Shown here piece after piece: positions 45,621-57,996 of a stretch of DNA of 64,000 bases. This stretch comes from Merluccius polli (Eukaryota; Chordata; Actinopteri; Gadiformes; Merlucciidae). Both the position numbers and the translations under genes were made by a program. Every line of letters starts with the position of its first letter. Within the stretch, counting starts at the first letter, position 1. The notes beneath the pieces were generated by a model that saw only the letters and a list, made by a program, of their open reading frames with translations, was not told the origin of the DNA and searched no databases. Location: the NCBI GenBank assembly GCA_030340625.1, contig JAOPHQ010002280.1, positions 1 through 64,000 of the forward strand, in the 5' to 3' direction.

Positions 45621-46782
45621 CAGGGGTTGAAATTAAGCTGTTTTACTCGCCAAATGCGAGTGATTTTTGTATTTGTCGAGTAATTTATGAAGACCACTCG
45701 CCACTCTGGCGACTAATCTAAAAAAATAAAAGCCCATCATCAAGGGCGTCAGTTTGGTTTTAGAAGTGGTGGGGACCAGGGCTAGCCTGGCTCCGCCCTC
45801 CGACGTACTTCCGCTCAATTTTCATTTCCCTTCAGTACTCCGTCTGGGTTTTCGGCATATTCGCGGGTTTTCTCCCGGTAAAGTTTTACCTGTCCAATCA
45901 GCGAACAGGAGGCGCGGCCTGAGAACAGTGACGTAGAGGTCGTGCGCGAATTTCAGTTATTGAGCGTAAGTATGGAGGCGGGCGGAGGCTCGTCACGACC
46001 AAACGTTAGCGATTGGTTATGGCAGATTCGGAGTGGCACTGGGCAGATCCAATAGTTTTAAACTTCAACAGAGCACCCGCCTTCAGTTAGTTAACAATTG
46101 TCAATGGTGAGTGGCCAGACTCTCTGTACAAATGAAATGTAGTACGAGAGGCTGGTGACCAGGCTAGACCAGGGCTGGAGTGGGAACAAAATTCGGCGCA
46201 ATTGGGGGGGTGCGCGATTGTCGACGGGGGGGGGGGGTGCGCGATTGTCAACGGGGGGGTGCTGGGCCGCGGACCCAGCACCGGACCTGCCAGCCGTGGA
46301 CCCAGCACCGGACCCGCCAGCCGCGGACCCGACCGCGGACTCAGCCCCGGGCCCGGCCGCGGACCCAGCACCGAACCCGCCAACCGCGGACCCGGCCGCG
46401 GACTCAGCCGCAGACCCGAGTCCACACACAGCCGGTGTGTATGCTCTGAGGATGTCATCGTGCGCGCCTATCGCATGATTTAGACTTGACGGTTTCGGTT
46501 GAGTATGTGGGGATTTTTTCGGTCGCAATTGGTTTAAAAAAAATGTGTGTTACGAATGAAGTGAAAAATGTTTCTGTATATATGCTGCTAATAAATATTG
46601 TGAAGAGAAGAGACACAATGCGATTACTATGATTGAAAATCAATTTAGACAGACATATGAAAAACTAATTCGAACAAAGGGCAATTTAATATTTTTGTCT
46701 GGTAAAAAATCTGTTTGTCTAGTAAAAATGTTCATCTACTCGCCAGTTGTCTGGTAAGCCAAAAAGTTAGTTTCAACCCCTG
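45621..46782. mobile_element. hAT element with 8-bp duplication and internal minisatellites
   Basis: The termini CAGGGGTTGAAATTAAGCTG and, in reverse complement, CAGGGGTTGAAACTAACTTT are flanked by GTCCTCCG on both sides (45613-45620 and 46783-46790). Subterminal ACTCGCCA blocks pair. Inside lies another inverted-end element (GGGCTAGCCTGG near 45779, CCAGGCTAG near 46157) and GC-rich tandem repeats. No transposase was recognised. Confidence 0.9.
46197..46432. repeat. GC-rich minisatellites inside the hAT element
   Basis: Two copies of a GCGCGATTGTCRACGGGGGG unit at 46212-46259 are followed by about six variants of CGCGGACCCAGCACCGGACC with CGCCAGC spacers (46268-46425). Stop-free frames across this region on both strands are repeat artefacts. 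Confidence 0.85.
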
Positions 46783-46790
46783 GTCCTCCG

Positions 46791-47408
46791 TTGTTCAAAT
46801 ATACAGTACACAAGTTTTAATGTCCTCACAGTATGATGTGTGTTTGAACACAGAGAATGACTGGTACACACAGACAGACAGAGAGACAGACAGACGGCGC
46901 AGTCAAAAGGTCATGACCTGTGCCTCAGATGTCTGTGGTCCTCAGAAGAGCCTGCTTAGTCATGTGACTGGCTGGGGATGATTTGTGGTTTACTAGTCAG
47001 TGGACGTTGGCGTTGCTATCGAGAGCGTGAATCTGTTCCCAAGTAGCACGTGTTTACAGGAACCAGTCCACAGAACGCTTGCAGCAGGCTCACAATATTT
47101 TGGTGTCATCCTTATCTCCATTTTATTTATATTTTTTTCACAATTTTGTTGATGGAGCTATGCTTTTGATGCCAACTGCTTGTCACGAGAAGGTTATAGA
47201 CCCATGGGGGTGGGGGGGGGGGGGGGGCGGAATGGGAACACACACACACACACATGGTTTAACTCTGTTGGAACCTCATGTGGCTGTCTGCTTGCTGTCA
47301 AGCACTGGTATGGGGGGCGGGGGTTGGTGTAAGCCTATCTGTTGCTAATTTTCTCAGAGGAAAACTGACTAAGGTCACTTTAAATTAAGATGCATGAATT
47401 GAAAATAT
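46791..47408. other. Non-coding stretch
   Basis: It contains an (ACAG)n-like run at about 46869-46892 and a G-run at 47206-47227; no gene was recognised. Confidence 0.5.
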
Positions 47409-48338
47409 TTTGACATCAGGCTTGGGCGGTATCAAGGTATTATGGTATACCAGGGTATTTAAAAATCCCGCCGGTATGATTTTCAATACCGTCAATAATA
47501 CAGCCGCATCGGGTCCTCCATCAAGAATCTATGGAAGAAGGGTGCTTATTTCCTATGTATTTATTATTCTATAGGCCATAACAGTGTTTCCCACAGAATC
47601 AGATTCTCTTTGTGGCGGTAGCCTCCCGGGGGGAGCGGGGGGTGCACACATAAGGTGCTCCACTGTATAGAGCAGTGGTTTTCAACCTTTTTTGAACAAA
47701 TGCCCCCCTGACCATTCCATGAACTCTGAGTTGACTTACTCTGTGATGGAAAACTCTGAGTATCCGATTCCAGAACAGCGGATCTGAGTTAGTTCAATCA
47801 ACTCTGAGTATGTTAACCTCGAGTTACGCACACAACCACTATGAAAAGCCATCATCAATGGAGCCCCGATACCACGAGTCACCATGACAACCGAGAAAAA
47901 AAAGATCAACATATTTCAGTGCGATGGAGTTGGAGGTCCTGATGCTGCCCAACACAGCTGCAGCAGCGAAGGAGAGAGAGACGCATGGGAGAACATTGCT
48001 GCCCGAGTCAACGCGGAAGTTTGAATGGACTATTCCATTGACGTAACATTTAACCATAAGATCGTAGCATAGCCTATAGTTATGAATATAAGTAGGAATT
48101 AAATCTGATTTTCATTTAGTTGCATATTTTGCTAGGCTATGTTTGCACCTCACTTTGATTTTAATTTTATTTTTTTTAAATTGACTTAGGCTATTAAACA
48201 CAGTAAATATTAATTCAGTGGCTACTTCAAATAGTAATTTAACCCCCTAACAAAATGTTGTTTTTCACTTAGTAGATTAACACTTACAAATACAAATACA
48301 TTTATATTTTATACCTATTAAAATGTGACGCTGTAGCC

Positions 48339-48669
48339 CAGGGCCGGCCCAAGCCTTTTGGGGGCCCTAAACAGAACTTGATTCAAAATTTGGGGCCCAC
48401 CAGTCACCAGAAAATTATGAAGGTGTCTATGCGCTAGGTGTCTATGCGCATGACTCAAACGCTGAAACCAGAGACACAGCAGTTGTAGGCAGGTATATTG
48501 ATCAAAAATATTTAGTTTTTTTTTTTGCGTACATACTTTGACGTTGAAATAAATATGATGTTTTTGATTGGCAAAAAAAAAAAAAAAAAAAGTTCAACAC
48601 ACGATTGGGGGCCCCCTGGTGGCCAGGGGAAGCAGCCGCTTAGTTCGTTTATGCCTCGGGCCGGCCCTG
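48339..48669. mobile_element. hAT MITE with 8-bp duplication
   Basis: The termini CAGGGCCGGCCCAAGCC and GGGCCGGCCCTG are flanked by CTGTAGCC on both sides (48331-48338 and 48670-48677). It is 331 bp and non-coding, with an A-run at 48572-48590. Confidence 0.92.
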
Positions 48670-48699
48670 CTGTAGCCTACACCAACACTCATTAAAATA

Positions 48700-49128
48700 C
48701 TAATTAAAAACAAACATTGAGTTCTGCTCAGTTCTGCTCCCCTGTCGGTCGTCGGTCCGGGGTGGGGGGGGGGCGATTGTAATGACCAACGGGGGTGTCG
48801 ATTGTAACTTTTTTCTTTTTCTTTTTTTGTAACTTTTATTTTTAATCAAAAGTGATTTCGGGTGATTAGGTCCCTTACAGCCCTTCCATCCAAAAAACGT
48901 AGCGCTATGCATAAAGTTTGCTCTGATGTGAGTGAGGTTGGTGATATATGGCTGGAGAATGTGATTGAGATAAATGATACTGTTGGATGAAAAGCGGTAA
49001 CGTTGGAAAATATATTCCTCTGGAAATAAGACGTCTAATCTGGGACGGAAGATTCTCTCGCGACGTAAAGCATTTCCAATCAATACGGCTTCGATGTCAA
49101 TCGGATAGCGAATGAATGGGCAATCCAT
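48700..49128 (-). pseudogene. Harbinger transposase N-terminal fragment
   Basis: The minus-strand frame begins MDCPFIRYPIDIEAVLIGNA, then LRRERIFRPRLDVLFPEEYI and YRFSSNSIIYLNHILQPYI, the recognisable N-terminal part of Harbinger transposases. After THIRANFM the sequence runs into low-complexity K-rich residues, and the DDE part is absent. A plus-strand frame at about 47880-48020 ending AWENIAARVNAEV resembles the Myb/SANT partner protein of Harbinger elements. Both lie between the element's termini, as expected. Confidence 0.7.
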
Positions 49129-49514
49129 GTCTAACCGCTTCCTCGTGTGGGAGGAGATGGGTAGAAACTCTGCGTTTCTTAGAGTAAACCTGCCAGCGAG
49201 CAGGTTATGTTCACAGAGTAAGTTTCCGCACTAACAGACCCAGAGTCTAAGTTACCTCTCTTTCTGGAACGGATAACTCAGTTTCCCTCATCTCAGGGTT
49301 AACAAACTCAGAGTTTTCACATAACCCGCTTTCTGGAATACCCCCGAGGACTTCAACTGACATTGGGTTTTATGATGAGAGAAGCCATTGTTTTGCTTTA
49401 AAATCCCTGTTTTTATTGGATTGGAGCTGTATTAATGCCAAATTGTGGCACCCCCATTCGTGCCTGAGCGCCCCCATACCAGCCCTCACGCGTCCAGCGC
49501 CCCCCAAAATGTGA

Positions 49515-49692
49515 CTGGCGTTTACGTTTCGGCATAGCTGCAGAGATGCCGCCGGTACATGCACTCTCTTTGATAAACAAGGAAGCTGCTCACGCTACTA
49601 AATGAACTGGCATTTACGTTTTGGCATAGCTGCAGAGATGCCGCCGGTACATGCACTCTCTTTGATAAACAAGGAAGCTGCTCGCGCTACTG
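49515..49692 (+). repeat. 92-bp tandem duplication
   Basis: The unit containing GCATAGCTGCAGAGATGCCG and TCTTTGATAAACAAGGAAGC occurs from 49515 and again from 49607, nearly identical. The second copy opens a 73-residue frame (49602-49823) with no recognised family. Confidence 0.9.
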
Positions 49693-50486
49693 AGGTGCAG
49701 ACTGACCAATTAAAAGCTCACAGAAAAGGCTATGGACAAATGACGGTAGCTCTACAGTCAGACCGTATGCAGGTAACTCCCCCTACTCACTGCCACTCAA
49801 AGCAAAGCCAACAAACTGAGTAGGTGGAGGCGGGACTAGTTGGTGAGCGAACGCAATGGAAATTCCGATGTTGCATCTTTGAAAACAAAATCCCGGACGA
49901 TTTCGAAAATCCGCCCGGACATTTTTTTAGGTCTCAAAAAGAGGACATGGTCACCCTACATTAAGCCTTTGCACACCAAGTCCGTATTTTTCGTCATCAC
50001 GTTTACACACCGACTCCGAAACTTTCATCCGTCATTAACATTTTTGGAATAGGTTCGATTTTCTGCCTTTTTTCACATATATCACAGATATAAATCACAG
50101 ATATAAATCAATGTATAGGAAACACTGACTTGTGGTCCGAGTCGCAGTTAGGTTAGTTGGAAATGTCAGGCGAGTGCAGGTCTTTTATAAGTGTAACCCC
50201 ACTGGTAAGTGTGCGCGTCTCTCGCTCTTGCTCTCTCTCTCTCTCTATCGCTCGCACTCTCTGTGCGTGTGTGTGTGAACGAGAATGACTGGGAGAAAGA
50301 GTGCTATGCGGAGATGAATGAACGGAACGATATTTATGTTTCCAAATCGCGTTGAATTTAAAAAAAATAAAAAAAAATATATAATCAATAATCAATATAT
50401 AATCAATTGTGGCGCTTGATGTTGATTCTGTGGCGCTGCGCCACACATTGGTCTATGTATGGGAAACACTGCATAAGTATTTAAAC

Positions 50487-51600
50487 TAGGGATGCCAAAA
50501 ATATACCAAAACTCTAATCGAATACATGGTCCAAACTCGTGTACTCGTTTTGTCAGCTTTTTTTTCCTCTCTTTTGCTATCTATCTTGATGTGCACTGCT
50601 GTCTTTCACCGGTCAACCTAGCGCAAGCAGCGGTGGTGGGTGGGCGCGAGGCCTGTGATATTTGCAAATCATAAATATTCATAGGTCCAGAATTTCTCAA
50701 TGAGGAAGAAAAGTAGATGTGCTTCCAGCCCCATTTTCTTTTTAAATTTTTATGTGGGAAAACCATGTTAAACAAAATATGAATCAAAGCAGAGTATTTT
50801 CACACTTTAAAACATACCTGGAGGGGTACTATAATTGTGTGTTATTAAATGTAATTTGCCTATTGTATTGAAATATTGACCAAACGATTGCTCCATAGAG
50901 GAGTGCTGCTGCATGACAGCATTGCTTGGAAGCCCTGTCGCCTTGGCAGGTATACACCTGGGCAGGTAGACACCGCTAGACACACTGGACTCATACCGGT
51001 GATCGCGTCTTTAGTTTTCCACGTCAGATCGCTGTAATTCAGAGCATGAATATCTGTTGGATATCCAATATCATTCTAAAAAATGACTTTCAAACTACTA
51101 TTGAGATGTTTAAATACACTGCCACAGTAACGCTATGCTGCTATTTTTTTTAACCTTTATTCAGGGAAGTTTCACGTTTGAGAGGAAGCCTCTCTTTTGC
51201 AGGCACGGCCTGATCACATTCACACATTCACACCTGGAAAGCTGCCCAGTACAACCACAGTCTAACCTGCTGGCCACTGAGCAGCTCCACTGGAGCAGGT
51301 GGGGTTAAGGGCCTTGCTCAAGGGCACTGTTGGCAATGAGGGAGGGGCAAGCGCTGCCATTTCACTTTCCCCACCCAGAATTATCCCGCCGGTGACCTTC
51401 CGGTCACAAACTCGCTTTTCTAACCTTTAGGCCACCACTGCCCTATGAATTATGAGTTATAAATGTCACTTATAGTTTTGATGTGGGGACTTTGCCAAAA
51501 TACATATTCACATAATTTAAAATTTATGTTATAAGATTTTTTTTTGTAATTGTTTGCTTGATGAGTACTCGTTTACTCGACTTGTCTTAAGTAGTTTTAT
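50487..51600. mobile_element. hAT-like repeat, same family as second layer of nest 1
   Basis: It starts AGGGATGCCAAAAATATACC with GTGTACTCGTTTTG, and ends near GAGTACTCGTTTACTCG (51561-51577). It is collinear with 11369-11830 plus 19150-19418. It carries its own insertion at about 51146-51450. Confidence 0.6.
51146..51450. repeat. Dispersed fish repeat with GGTTAAGGGCCTTGCTCAAG core
   Basis: A segment with TTTATTCAGGGAAG, CACATTCACACATTCACACC, the core GGTTAAGGGCCTTGCTCAAG and CTAACCTTTAGGCCACCACT interrupts the surrounding repeat. This core is widespread in fish genomes, probably as a retroposon end. Class not established. Confidence 0.5.
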
Positions 51601-52691
51601 TTTACACAAATACTGTCATTTACTGTATACCCCGGTGAAATGTCAGGAAGGTATGAAGGTATGAAAAAATAGGTACCGCCCAAGCTTATTTGACATGCAT
51701 TCTCTGGTGATCACAGGATTTTTTCACAGGATCCAAAAAATGCATACAATCCACCTACCCACACATGCAAGGGGGTTAGTCACTTACTTCCCTGCCATAT
51801 TGGGGCAGATGGTTGAGGTGTGAGAGGAGGTATGATATGTTAAGGTTAATTGAATGCTTTAAGAGCTGTTTTCAATCACACGATGCTGTCGAGAAGCTGT
51901 CTGAAACATATCTGAGTGAAATTAGAAGTAAGGCATTTTGTTTCTGAAATGTAGCCATGTTGCCATGATCTATCCTGAGATGTATGAGCAAGTCATTTGT
52001 GTGGCTTGAGTTAACTGAATATGACCTGTATATGTACCAGAAGTGTTGTTCAGGGCATGTCTATATTACTTAACCTTTGTGTGTGTGTGTGTGTGCGTGT
52101 GTTCAATTTAAACTAATTGAAAAGTGATATAAGAAAACATGCACTGTTGGTGTAACACATGTAACTGTTGGTGAGCTGCTGCTTGCATACCTGTTGACAG
52201 TCCGTAATGGAACCTCAAAAGGCCATACAAAACTCATTATTATACATCATAATAGAAATACTATATATTTCAACAAACCATACTTGGTCCCTGATGAAGC
52301 CCTGATTTTTGTATATTGTATTTTAATATTTTCGATAAGTGTTTCATTTATAAAACTGCAGTTGCATTGACTGACGCCTCCAGCCTTTGAATACATTGGT
52401 AACATTTTCAAATCAATGTATTAATTGTATTCGCTAGACCCAAGATGACCGTCATTCTGTCTGGTCTGACTGAAAACTGCAGTGTTTGCTACAAAGTGTG
52501 CATTTGTGTTAGTGTTACAGATGGCTGGTGAAATGTGATGTGATGCCACAGAAAAAGGAGAGATTAAGTTGGAGAGTTGGCCCGCTCAGTCCAAGGGCCC
52601 GGCTATTAAAAGACCCTCTCACACACACAAACCGACAATGATCGACAGAACACACACGCACACACACACAGAACCAAATGCCTCTGCATTC

Positions 52692-52803
<112 letters not shown>

Positions 52804-54620
52804 AAGTGAATGCGTGTTATGTGTAAATGGTTTCTAATTAGTGTGTGTGTGTGCCTCATTCATTACTACTATTTTTTACTGAATGTAGGCATTTGCTTTT
52901 GTATCAACATGGGTGGGGTGTGTGGGCCTTTTTACCATTATTTCCTCCTTATCTCAAATCTACAATCAAATGATGCAAGTGGCTTTAAAAGCAGAGTGTG
53001 CCCTAACCAGTTATTAATTTTAAATTAAATTAACTTGTCTGTTGTGACTTGGTCCCCAGCATCTTGGCCCGCAAGCTCTGTCGTCATAGGAGTGGACTCG
53101 CCCATCTCTTGCATAGTGTACATTTGCATTTGTTTTGCATCGTTTTGTCTATATGTAGTTGTTGTGTGTTTGTACTTTGGTGTGGGTTGAAACAGCTATT
53201 CCACAGCATTTTCCCAGGAGAATGACGGCATTGCTCAGACTCACTCCCTCACCACAACACTTCTCCCGCTTGCTGCTTCACATGTACTTTTACACCAATG
53301 CATCACCGTTTCACTCAAACACTCCGACTGTACCCTGAGACATGGAGCTCATTTGCACAAACACGCACATGCGCGTGCATACAGCCGTGTAGATCACCAG
53401 CAATAAATGTGCCACACACACTATAACGTGCACAAACGGTGCTGTGGGGCTCGTTTCAAAGCCTGCCCACTCTCAGCAGCCCCAGTCTCCGTTGGGAGTG
53501 TGTGTGACTCGATTGTTAACAAGTCATTCATAGTGTTGATTCTGCGGTCAACCGCCAGAGAAGTCTTGTCTCCTCCACATGTTTGAGTGTGTGTCTATGC
53601 TCTTCTTCTTCAGACCTCTGTTCCTCCGTCTCCTCCTCTGGTCACTGTCAGTGTTATTAGTTCAGCATTTTTGAGAGTATAGAAATGCATTGCTTTGTGT
53701 GTGTCTGTGTTCTCTATATGTAAAAAAACCCCAATGCTAATTCAAATAATTGTAATATTGATTATTAACTAAATGTTTTTTAGCCTACATTTCACTGCTC
53801 AAAACAAGAAATCATTAGGCTTGGTAAGGTCTGTATGCTGACACGTAGATGAGAATATAACTGATACACAACACTTATATATCTCTCTATCTTAATACTG
53901 ATAAGCTCAGACATACATAAGACAGACAGACAGAGCGATTAGGGGATGGTGTATGGAGTTGTATGCCTGTGTGTGTGATGTCATGACCCCCAGGATGTTT
54001 TTAAGAACAATTTGACCCATTTGGCTTTGAATGCTGCCTTCACATTATTAAAATCCGTCAACAACAGAAAACAAATGTTTTTTAAAATTAATTTATTGAA
54101 CTTAGTCACCATAAACAGGTTTTAGTTATCAGTGTTAAATTCCTAAGTTAACATGAACGCAAACTCCATTAACTCTATAGATTACTTTGTAGATGTTTTC
54201 AATTAACGATCAGTGACGTCTATATTGAGTAGTATTCATGCCCATCCCTAATCTAGGAGATGGTATAGTTAGTTTGAACCCTTCTAGCTTTTCCTGGACC
54301 ATTTTCTGTTTAATTTTCCACTTGATTGATGGACGACGAAAGGCTGGCTATGCTGCAGTTTCTCATGTCATTTTTGTTTTTCCTTTTGTTCATAATCCCA
54401 TGAGCGGCCCTTCACTCGGGTGACAATGGACACCTGTTATGGTGTGGGAAGAGCGGTGACTCACCTTGCGTCTGCTCCACAGCTAACACACAGCACATTC
54501 ATCTAGACCTCCTCTCATCTGGCTCTCCTCCGTCCTGGGCCATGCCCTCCCTGCCCCATGTCTTCTTTCCTTCGAGAAGCAGGAGGATATTCTTATCTCT
54601 CTCACACACACAGACACAGT

Positions 54621-54723
<103 letters not shown>

Positions 54724-54862
54724 GGTTTGGCATGTACCCGACAGACAATTTGTGTGTGTTTAAGTGAAAGATCTATTTGTTGGAAAACGCCGACTGAGCT
54801 GTTTGAGGCGCTTGATTGAGTTTGGGGACGATGCCGCAATCTTGTATATTCTGGTTAAAGAC

Positions 54863-55523
54863 TAGTGGTGGGCATAGATTAATTTCTTTAATCTAACTGT
54901 AATCTTGGAATTAATCTAGATTAAAATGGCTCATTTGAATTCTGTCGAAGGCATTCATAATATGCGTGTGCTACCTAAATAATGACTAAAAATAAGTCTG
55001 CGTGATTGTTGACCGGAGGGGGAGAGGTGCGCGATTGTTGACGGGGGGGGTGCGTGATTGTTGATGGGGTGGGGGGGGGTGCGCGATTGTTGACCGGAGG
55101 GGGAGAGGTGCGCGATTGTTGACTGGAGGGGGAGTGGTGTGCGATTGTTGACGGGGGGGTTCGCGATTGTCGACGGGGGGGGTCAGTAATGACACCGCGA
55201 ATACGGACGTTTATCATCTTTTTTTAAATATATATTTTTTAAGAGGCCCCTGATTGGCCGAGGCCCCGGGCTGAAGCCCAGGTAAGCCCGTGCATTAAGG
55301 TGCCACTGCCCAGACCTACGACCCACGGGGGGGGTTGCCGGGCAGAGGACGCAGCCGTTCGCAGCGCAGCCGTTCCGCGGCGCTTACCTTCTTGGTGGAA
55401 ATCCGGTATAGACCCAGCTCCCAACCCAACTTTGAGAATAGATTAACGGCGATAATTTTTTTATCGCGCGATAAGAGTCTCGCGTTATCGCAGCGCGTTA
55501 ACGCCGATAACGGCCCACCACTA
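54863..55523. mobile_element. hAT MITE with 8-bp duplication
   Basis: The termini TAGTGGTGGGCATAGATTAA and GGCCCACCACTA are flanked by TTAAAGAC on both sides (54855-54862 and 55524-55531). ATTAATCTAGATTAA and TTATCGCGCGATAA palindromes lie near the ends. A G-rich minisatellite fills the centre. Confidence 0.92.
54998..55190. repeat. Minisatellite of TGCGCGATTGTTGACGGGGG units
   Basis: About seven units of TGCGCGATTGTTGAC followed by CGGAGGGGGAGAGG or G-runs. It resembles segments in other elements at 46212-46259, 48765-48805 and 3630-3685 (opposite strand). Confidence 0.9.
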
Positions 55524-55531
55524 TTAAAGAC

Positions 55532-56274
55532 TGATCAATAGATGTTATTTTTAGGCTTTCTTACTGCCCCCTCCCCTCCTTTTTCTCACATCTCCTCTCC
55601 AGCTCTATATCCATGCTCAAACGCGGCTCCACGCAGAGCCACACTATGGGGCACTGCATTAGGGAGAGACTTGGGATACACATATCACATTTCTTTCTTC
55701 TTATGGTGCTCCAGCGGGAACTCAGACAACCACAGTCTTCAGATGGACTGATATGGTTTTGGGACTTTGTATCGTTAAAAAATACAAATAAAATGAGCAC
55801 CTTCCACCTGCCGCCACAGTTACATGTAGAATAATACATATGTGACAACTGATCATACCTATTGATAACATCTCAACTGATCACTCCAATTGATAACATT
55901 ACCATGTGCCCAGTAACTTAATGGAGGAAAACCTAGAAATCAACCTCCTCATATACGGTCATGTTCAATATATGAGCCTTAATGCCAGTGTTCACTAAAT
56001 TGCATATTTAGTAACAGCCCAAATACTTTTACTTTTTTTTTTTTAAACACCCATTTTTTACTTTGTATATATGCAAAACATATTGTATGTCATGTGTCAT
56101 CATTCTGTTGACCACAAAATGATTGCCTACATCTAGGCCAGTGACAGAAAGTAATGAAGGAACACAGTGGGTAGAGCATAATAGGGTATATCGAAGTTGT
56201 AAAGAAAAACACCTTGATTCATTGCAGGGGCCACCCATATTTCAAATGTTGGCTGCATTTTTGTGCAGCCCTCA
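55532..56274. other. Non-coding stretch
   Basis: Reading frames on both strands here are short and have no recognisable character. Confidence 0.5.
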
Positions 56275-56278
56275 TTAA

Positions 56279-57179
56279 AGGACAGTTCCAGTGCAAAATG
56301 AGACCATATGATCATAACACATGTCCGCCGAGTTGGACCGTTCTCTGGGATCAGTTTTCATTCTAGTCGAATGTAACCAAAGTTATCGAAAACCTCTAAT
56401 TTGCTTATAACGCTAGCTGTGGGGGCAGATATTCATGTAAAATAAATCGCAATTCTATACCACTAACAAGGCTCAAAATCGCACCACACTTCCACTGTAG
56501 CATAATGAGGGTCCCTGCATGTAAAACGAAGCATTGAGAATGTTGTAAGTGTACAGCCAGTTTATTAAAAAGAAAGTTTAGAAAGCCAGTACCTTCACGA
56601 AAACAAGCGGGCGCCATCTTTGGAAAACAGTCATGGCCAGTCGAGCGATGAACGCAGCCGGGAAAAGCACAAACACGAACCATTTTCTTCTCTTCTCTAT
56701 GCACACACACTGTTCGCACTTCGCACACCTTCTACTAGATTGCACACCTTCTGATTCATTGACATCTCATGTGTACGCCTCTTCCGGCTCATTACGTTGC
56801 ATGGCGTTCGTCGCTCGACTGGTCGTGACTGTTTTCCAAAGATGGCGCCCACTTGTTTTCGTGAAGGTACTGACTTTCTAAACTTTCTTTTTAATAAACT
56901 GTCTGTACACTTACGAAGTTCTCAATGCTTCATTTTACATGTAGGGACCCTCATTATGCTACTGTGGAAGGGTTTTGAGGGAGTTTGAGCCTTGTTAGTG
57001 GTAATTGCGATTTATTTGACATGAATATCTGCCCCCACAGCTAACGTTATAAGATAATTGGCAGCTTTTCGAGAACTTTGGTTACATTCGACTAGAATGA
57101 AAACTGATCCCAGAGAACGGTCCAACTTGGTGGACATGTGTTATGATCATATGGTCTCATTTTGCGCCGGAATTGTCCT
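56279..57179. mobile_element. Fold-back element with ~370-bp inverted arms and a THAP-like fragment
   Basis: The left arm (about 56279-56655) and right arm (about 56805-57179) are reverse complements over nearly their whole length, with scattered mismatches. The ends are AGGACAGTTCCAG and CCGGAATTGTCCT, and TTAA precedes the left end (56275-56278). The spacer is about 150 bp. On the minus strand 56728-56590 encodes MVRVCAFPGCVHRS, then CFPKMAPACFREG; the start resembles a THAP zinc-finger N-terminus, as found in Kolobok and P-type transposases. Superfamily assignment is inference. Confidence 0.75.
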
Positions 57180-57391
57180 ACCCCTGGTCCAGGCTAAGCT
57201 GCTGAGTATTAGTCATAGATCGGATTAATAGCCTACTACTCCATTTTATTTATTACCATTTACCATTGTGAGCACCCACCTATGTGTGTTCGTGTGTTCG
57301 TACGTGTGTGCTTCTGGGGACGTGCACATGCATACGTGTGTTACACGTATGTCATTGCCAAATGTGTGTGTGTGTGTGTGTGTGGCACGCA

Positions 57392-57488
<97 letters not shown>

Positions 57489-57988
57489 CCATCCCTCTCT
57501 TTAACCTCTTCATCCCAAGACCGCCCTTATACGGGCAGATGTGAGAAAGCAGTCATGTGATGCACCCCTAGAACGATTAGATTATCAACTTTTAGTATGT
57601 CATAACCATTTTTAGCTAAATTAAACTCAATTCCAACCCCAAACAAAATAATGAGCATGTAACTTATTATTTCATAACTGTGCATGTGTACATGCACAGC
57701 AATAGTGATCTTTTTCCCTGACATGTTATCTACATAAACTGTACATCATATGAAAGCTGAGACTCTGATTCCAACAGTCCAAACCATATCACGCTAAACA
57801 AAACTCGCCAAACTAGAGGCCAAAAACCATCAAGAACAAACTGCTCTTTTTCTGTTAACAATCACAAATGATGTCTTACCTTTGTTGTTTTTGTCATCAA
57901 AGTTGTGTTTGATTGCTTAAAACCACAATAAACAGGTAAATCCAGTATCTGGGCAACATTTTGAAACCTCACAATCATGTTTACAATC
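57180..57988. other. Non-coding stretch with (GT)n and (CA)n
   Basis: (GT)n lies at 57364-57384 and (CA)n at 57394-57485; they face each other and could pair as a hairpin. No gene was recognised. Confidence 0.55.
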
Positions 57989-57996
57989 ATGTATAG

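Larger units (their letters stand above)
47705..49345 (-). mobile_element. Decayed Harbinger transposon
   Basis: AACTCTGAGTT-type blocks at 47723-47830 (left) and CTCATCTCAGGGTTAACAAA to GGAATACCCCC (about 49278-49346, right) match the ends of the MITE at 43025-43745. Between them are transposase-like and Myb-like fragments. A hAT MITE (48339-48669) is inserted. Confidence 0.65.
47582..50471. mobile_element. hAT-like element, second layer, 5-bp duplication
   Basis: The termini CAGTGTTTCCCACAGAATC and GGGAAACACTG are flanked by CATAA on both sides (47577-47581 and 50472-50476). GATTCTGTGGCG near 50429 pairs with CACAGAATC at the left end. Inside are a partial CAGTGGTTTTCAACCTTTTT end (47672), a Harbinger remnant, a hAT MITE and a fragment ending GGACATGGTCACCCTA (about 49954). 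Confidence 0.7.
47417..51688. mobile_element. hAT element, outer layer of a second nest
   Basis: The termini CAGGCTTGGGCGGTATC and, in reverse complement, TAAGCTTGGGCGGTACC are flanked by TTTGACAT on both sides (47409-47416 and 51689-51696), an 8-bp hAT duplication. GGTATTATGGTATACC-type subterminal blocks follow on both sides. Most of the 4.3 kb is later insertions. Confidence 0.85.

Noticed and set aside
46087..46528. Overlapping G/P/A-rich frames on both strands
   Set aside because: They cover GC-rich tandem repeats inside a hAT element bounded by an 8-bp duplication.
53040..53160. Acceptor-like tract followed by CATCTTGGCCCGCAAG
   Set aside because: No frame of exon-like quality with a matching donor could be supported.
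54990..55190. Regularly spaced repeats that could look like a CRISPR array
   Set aside because: Units are contiguous G-rich minisatellite copies without unique spacers, in a eukaryotic hAT element.
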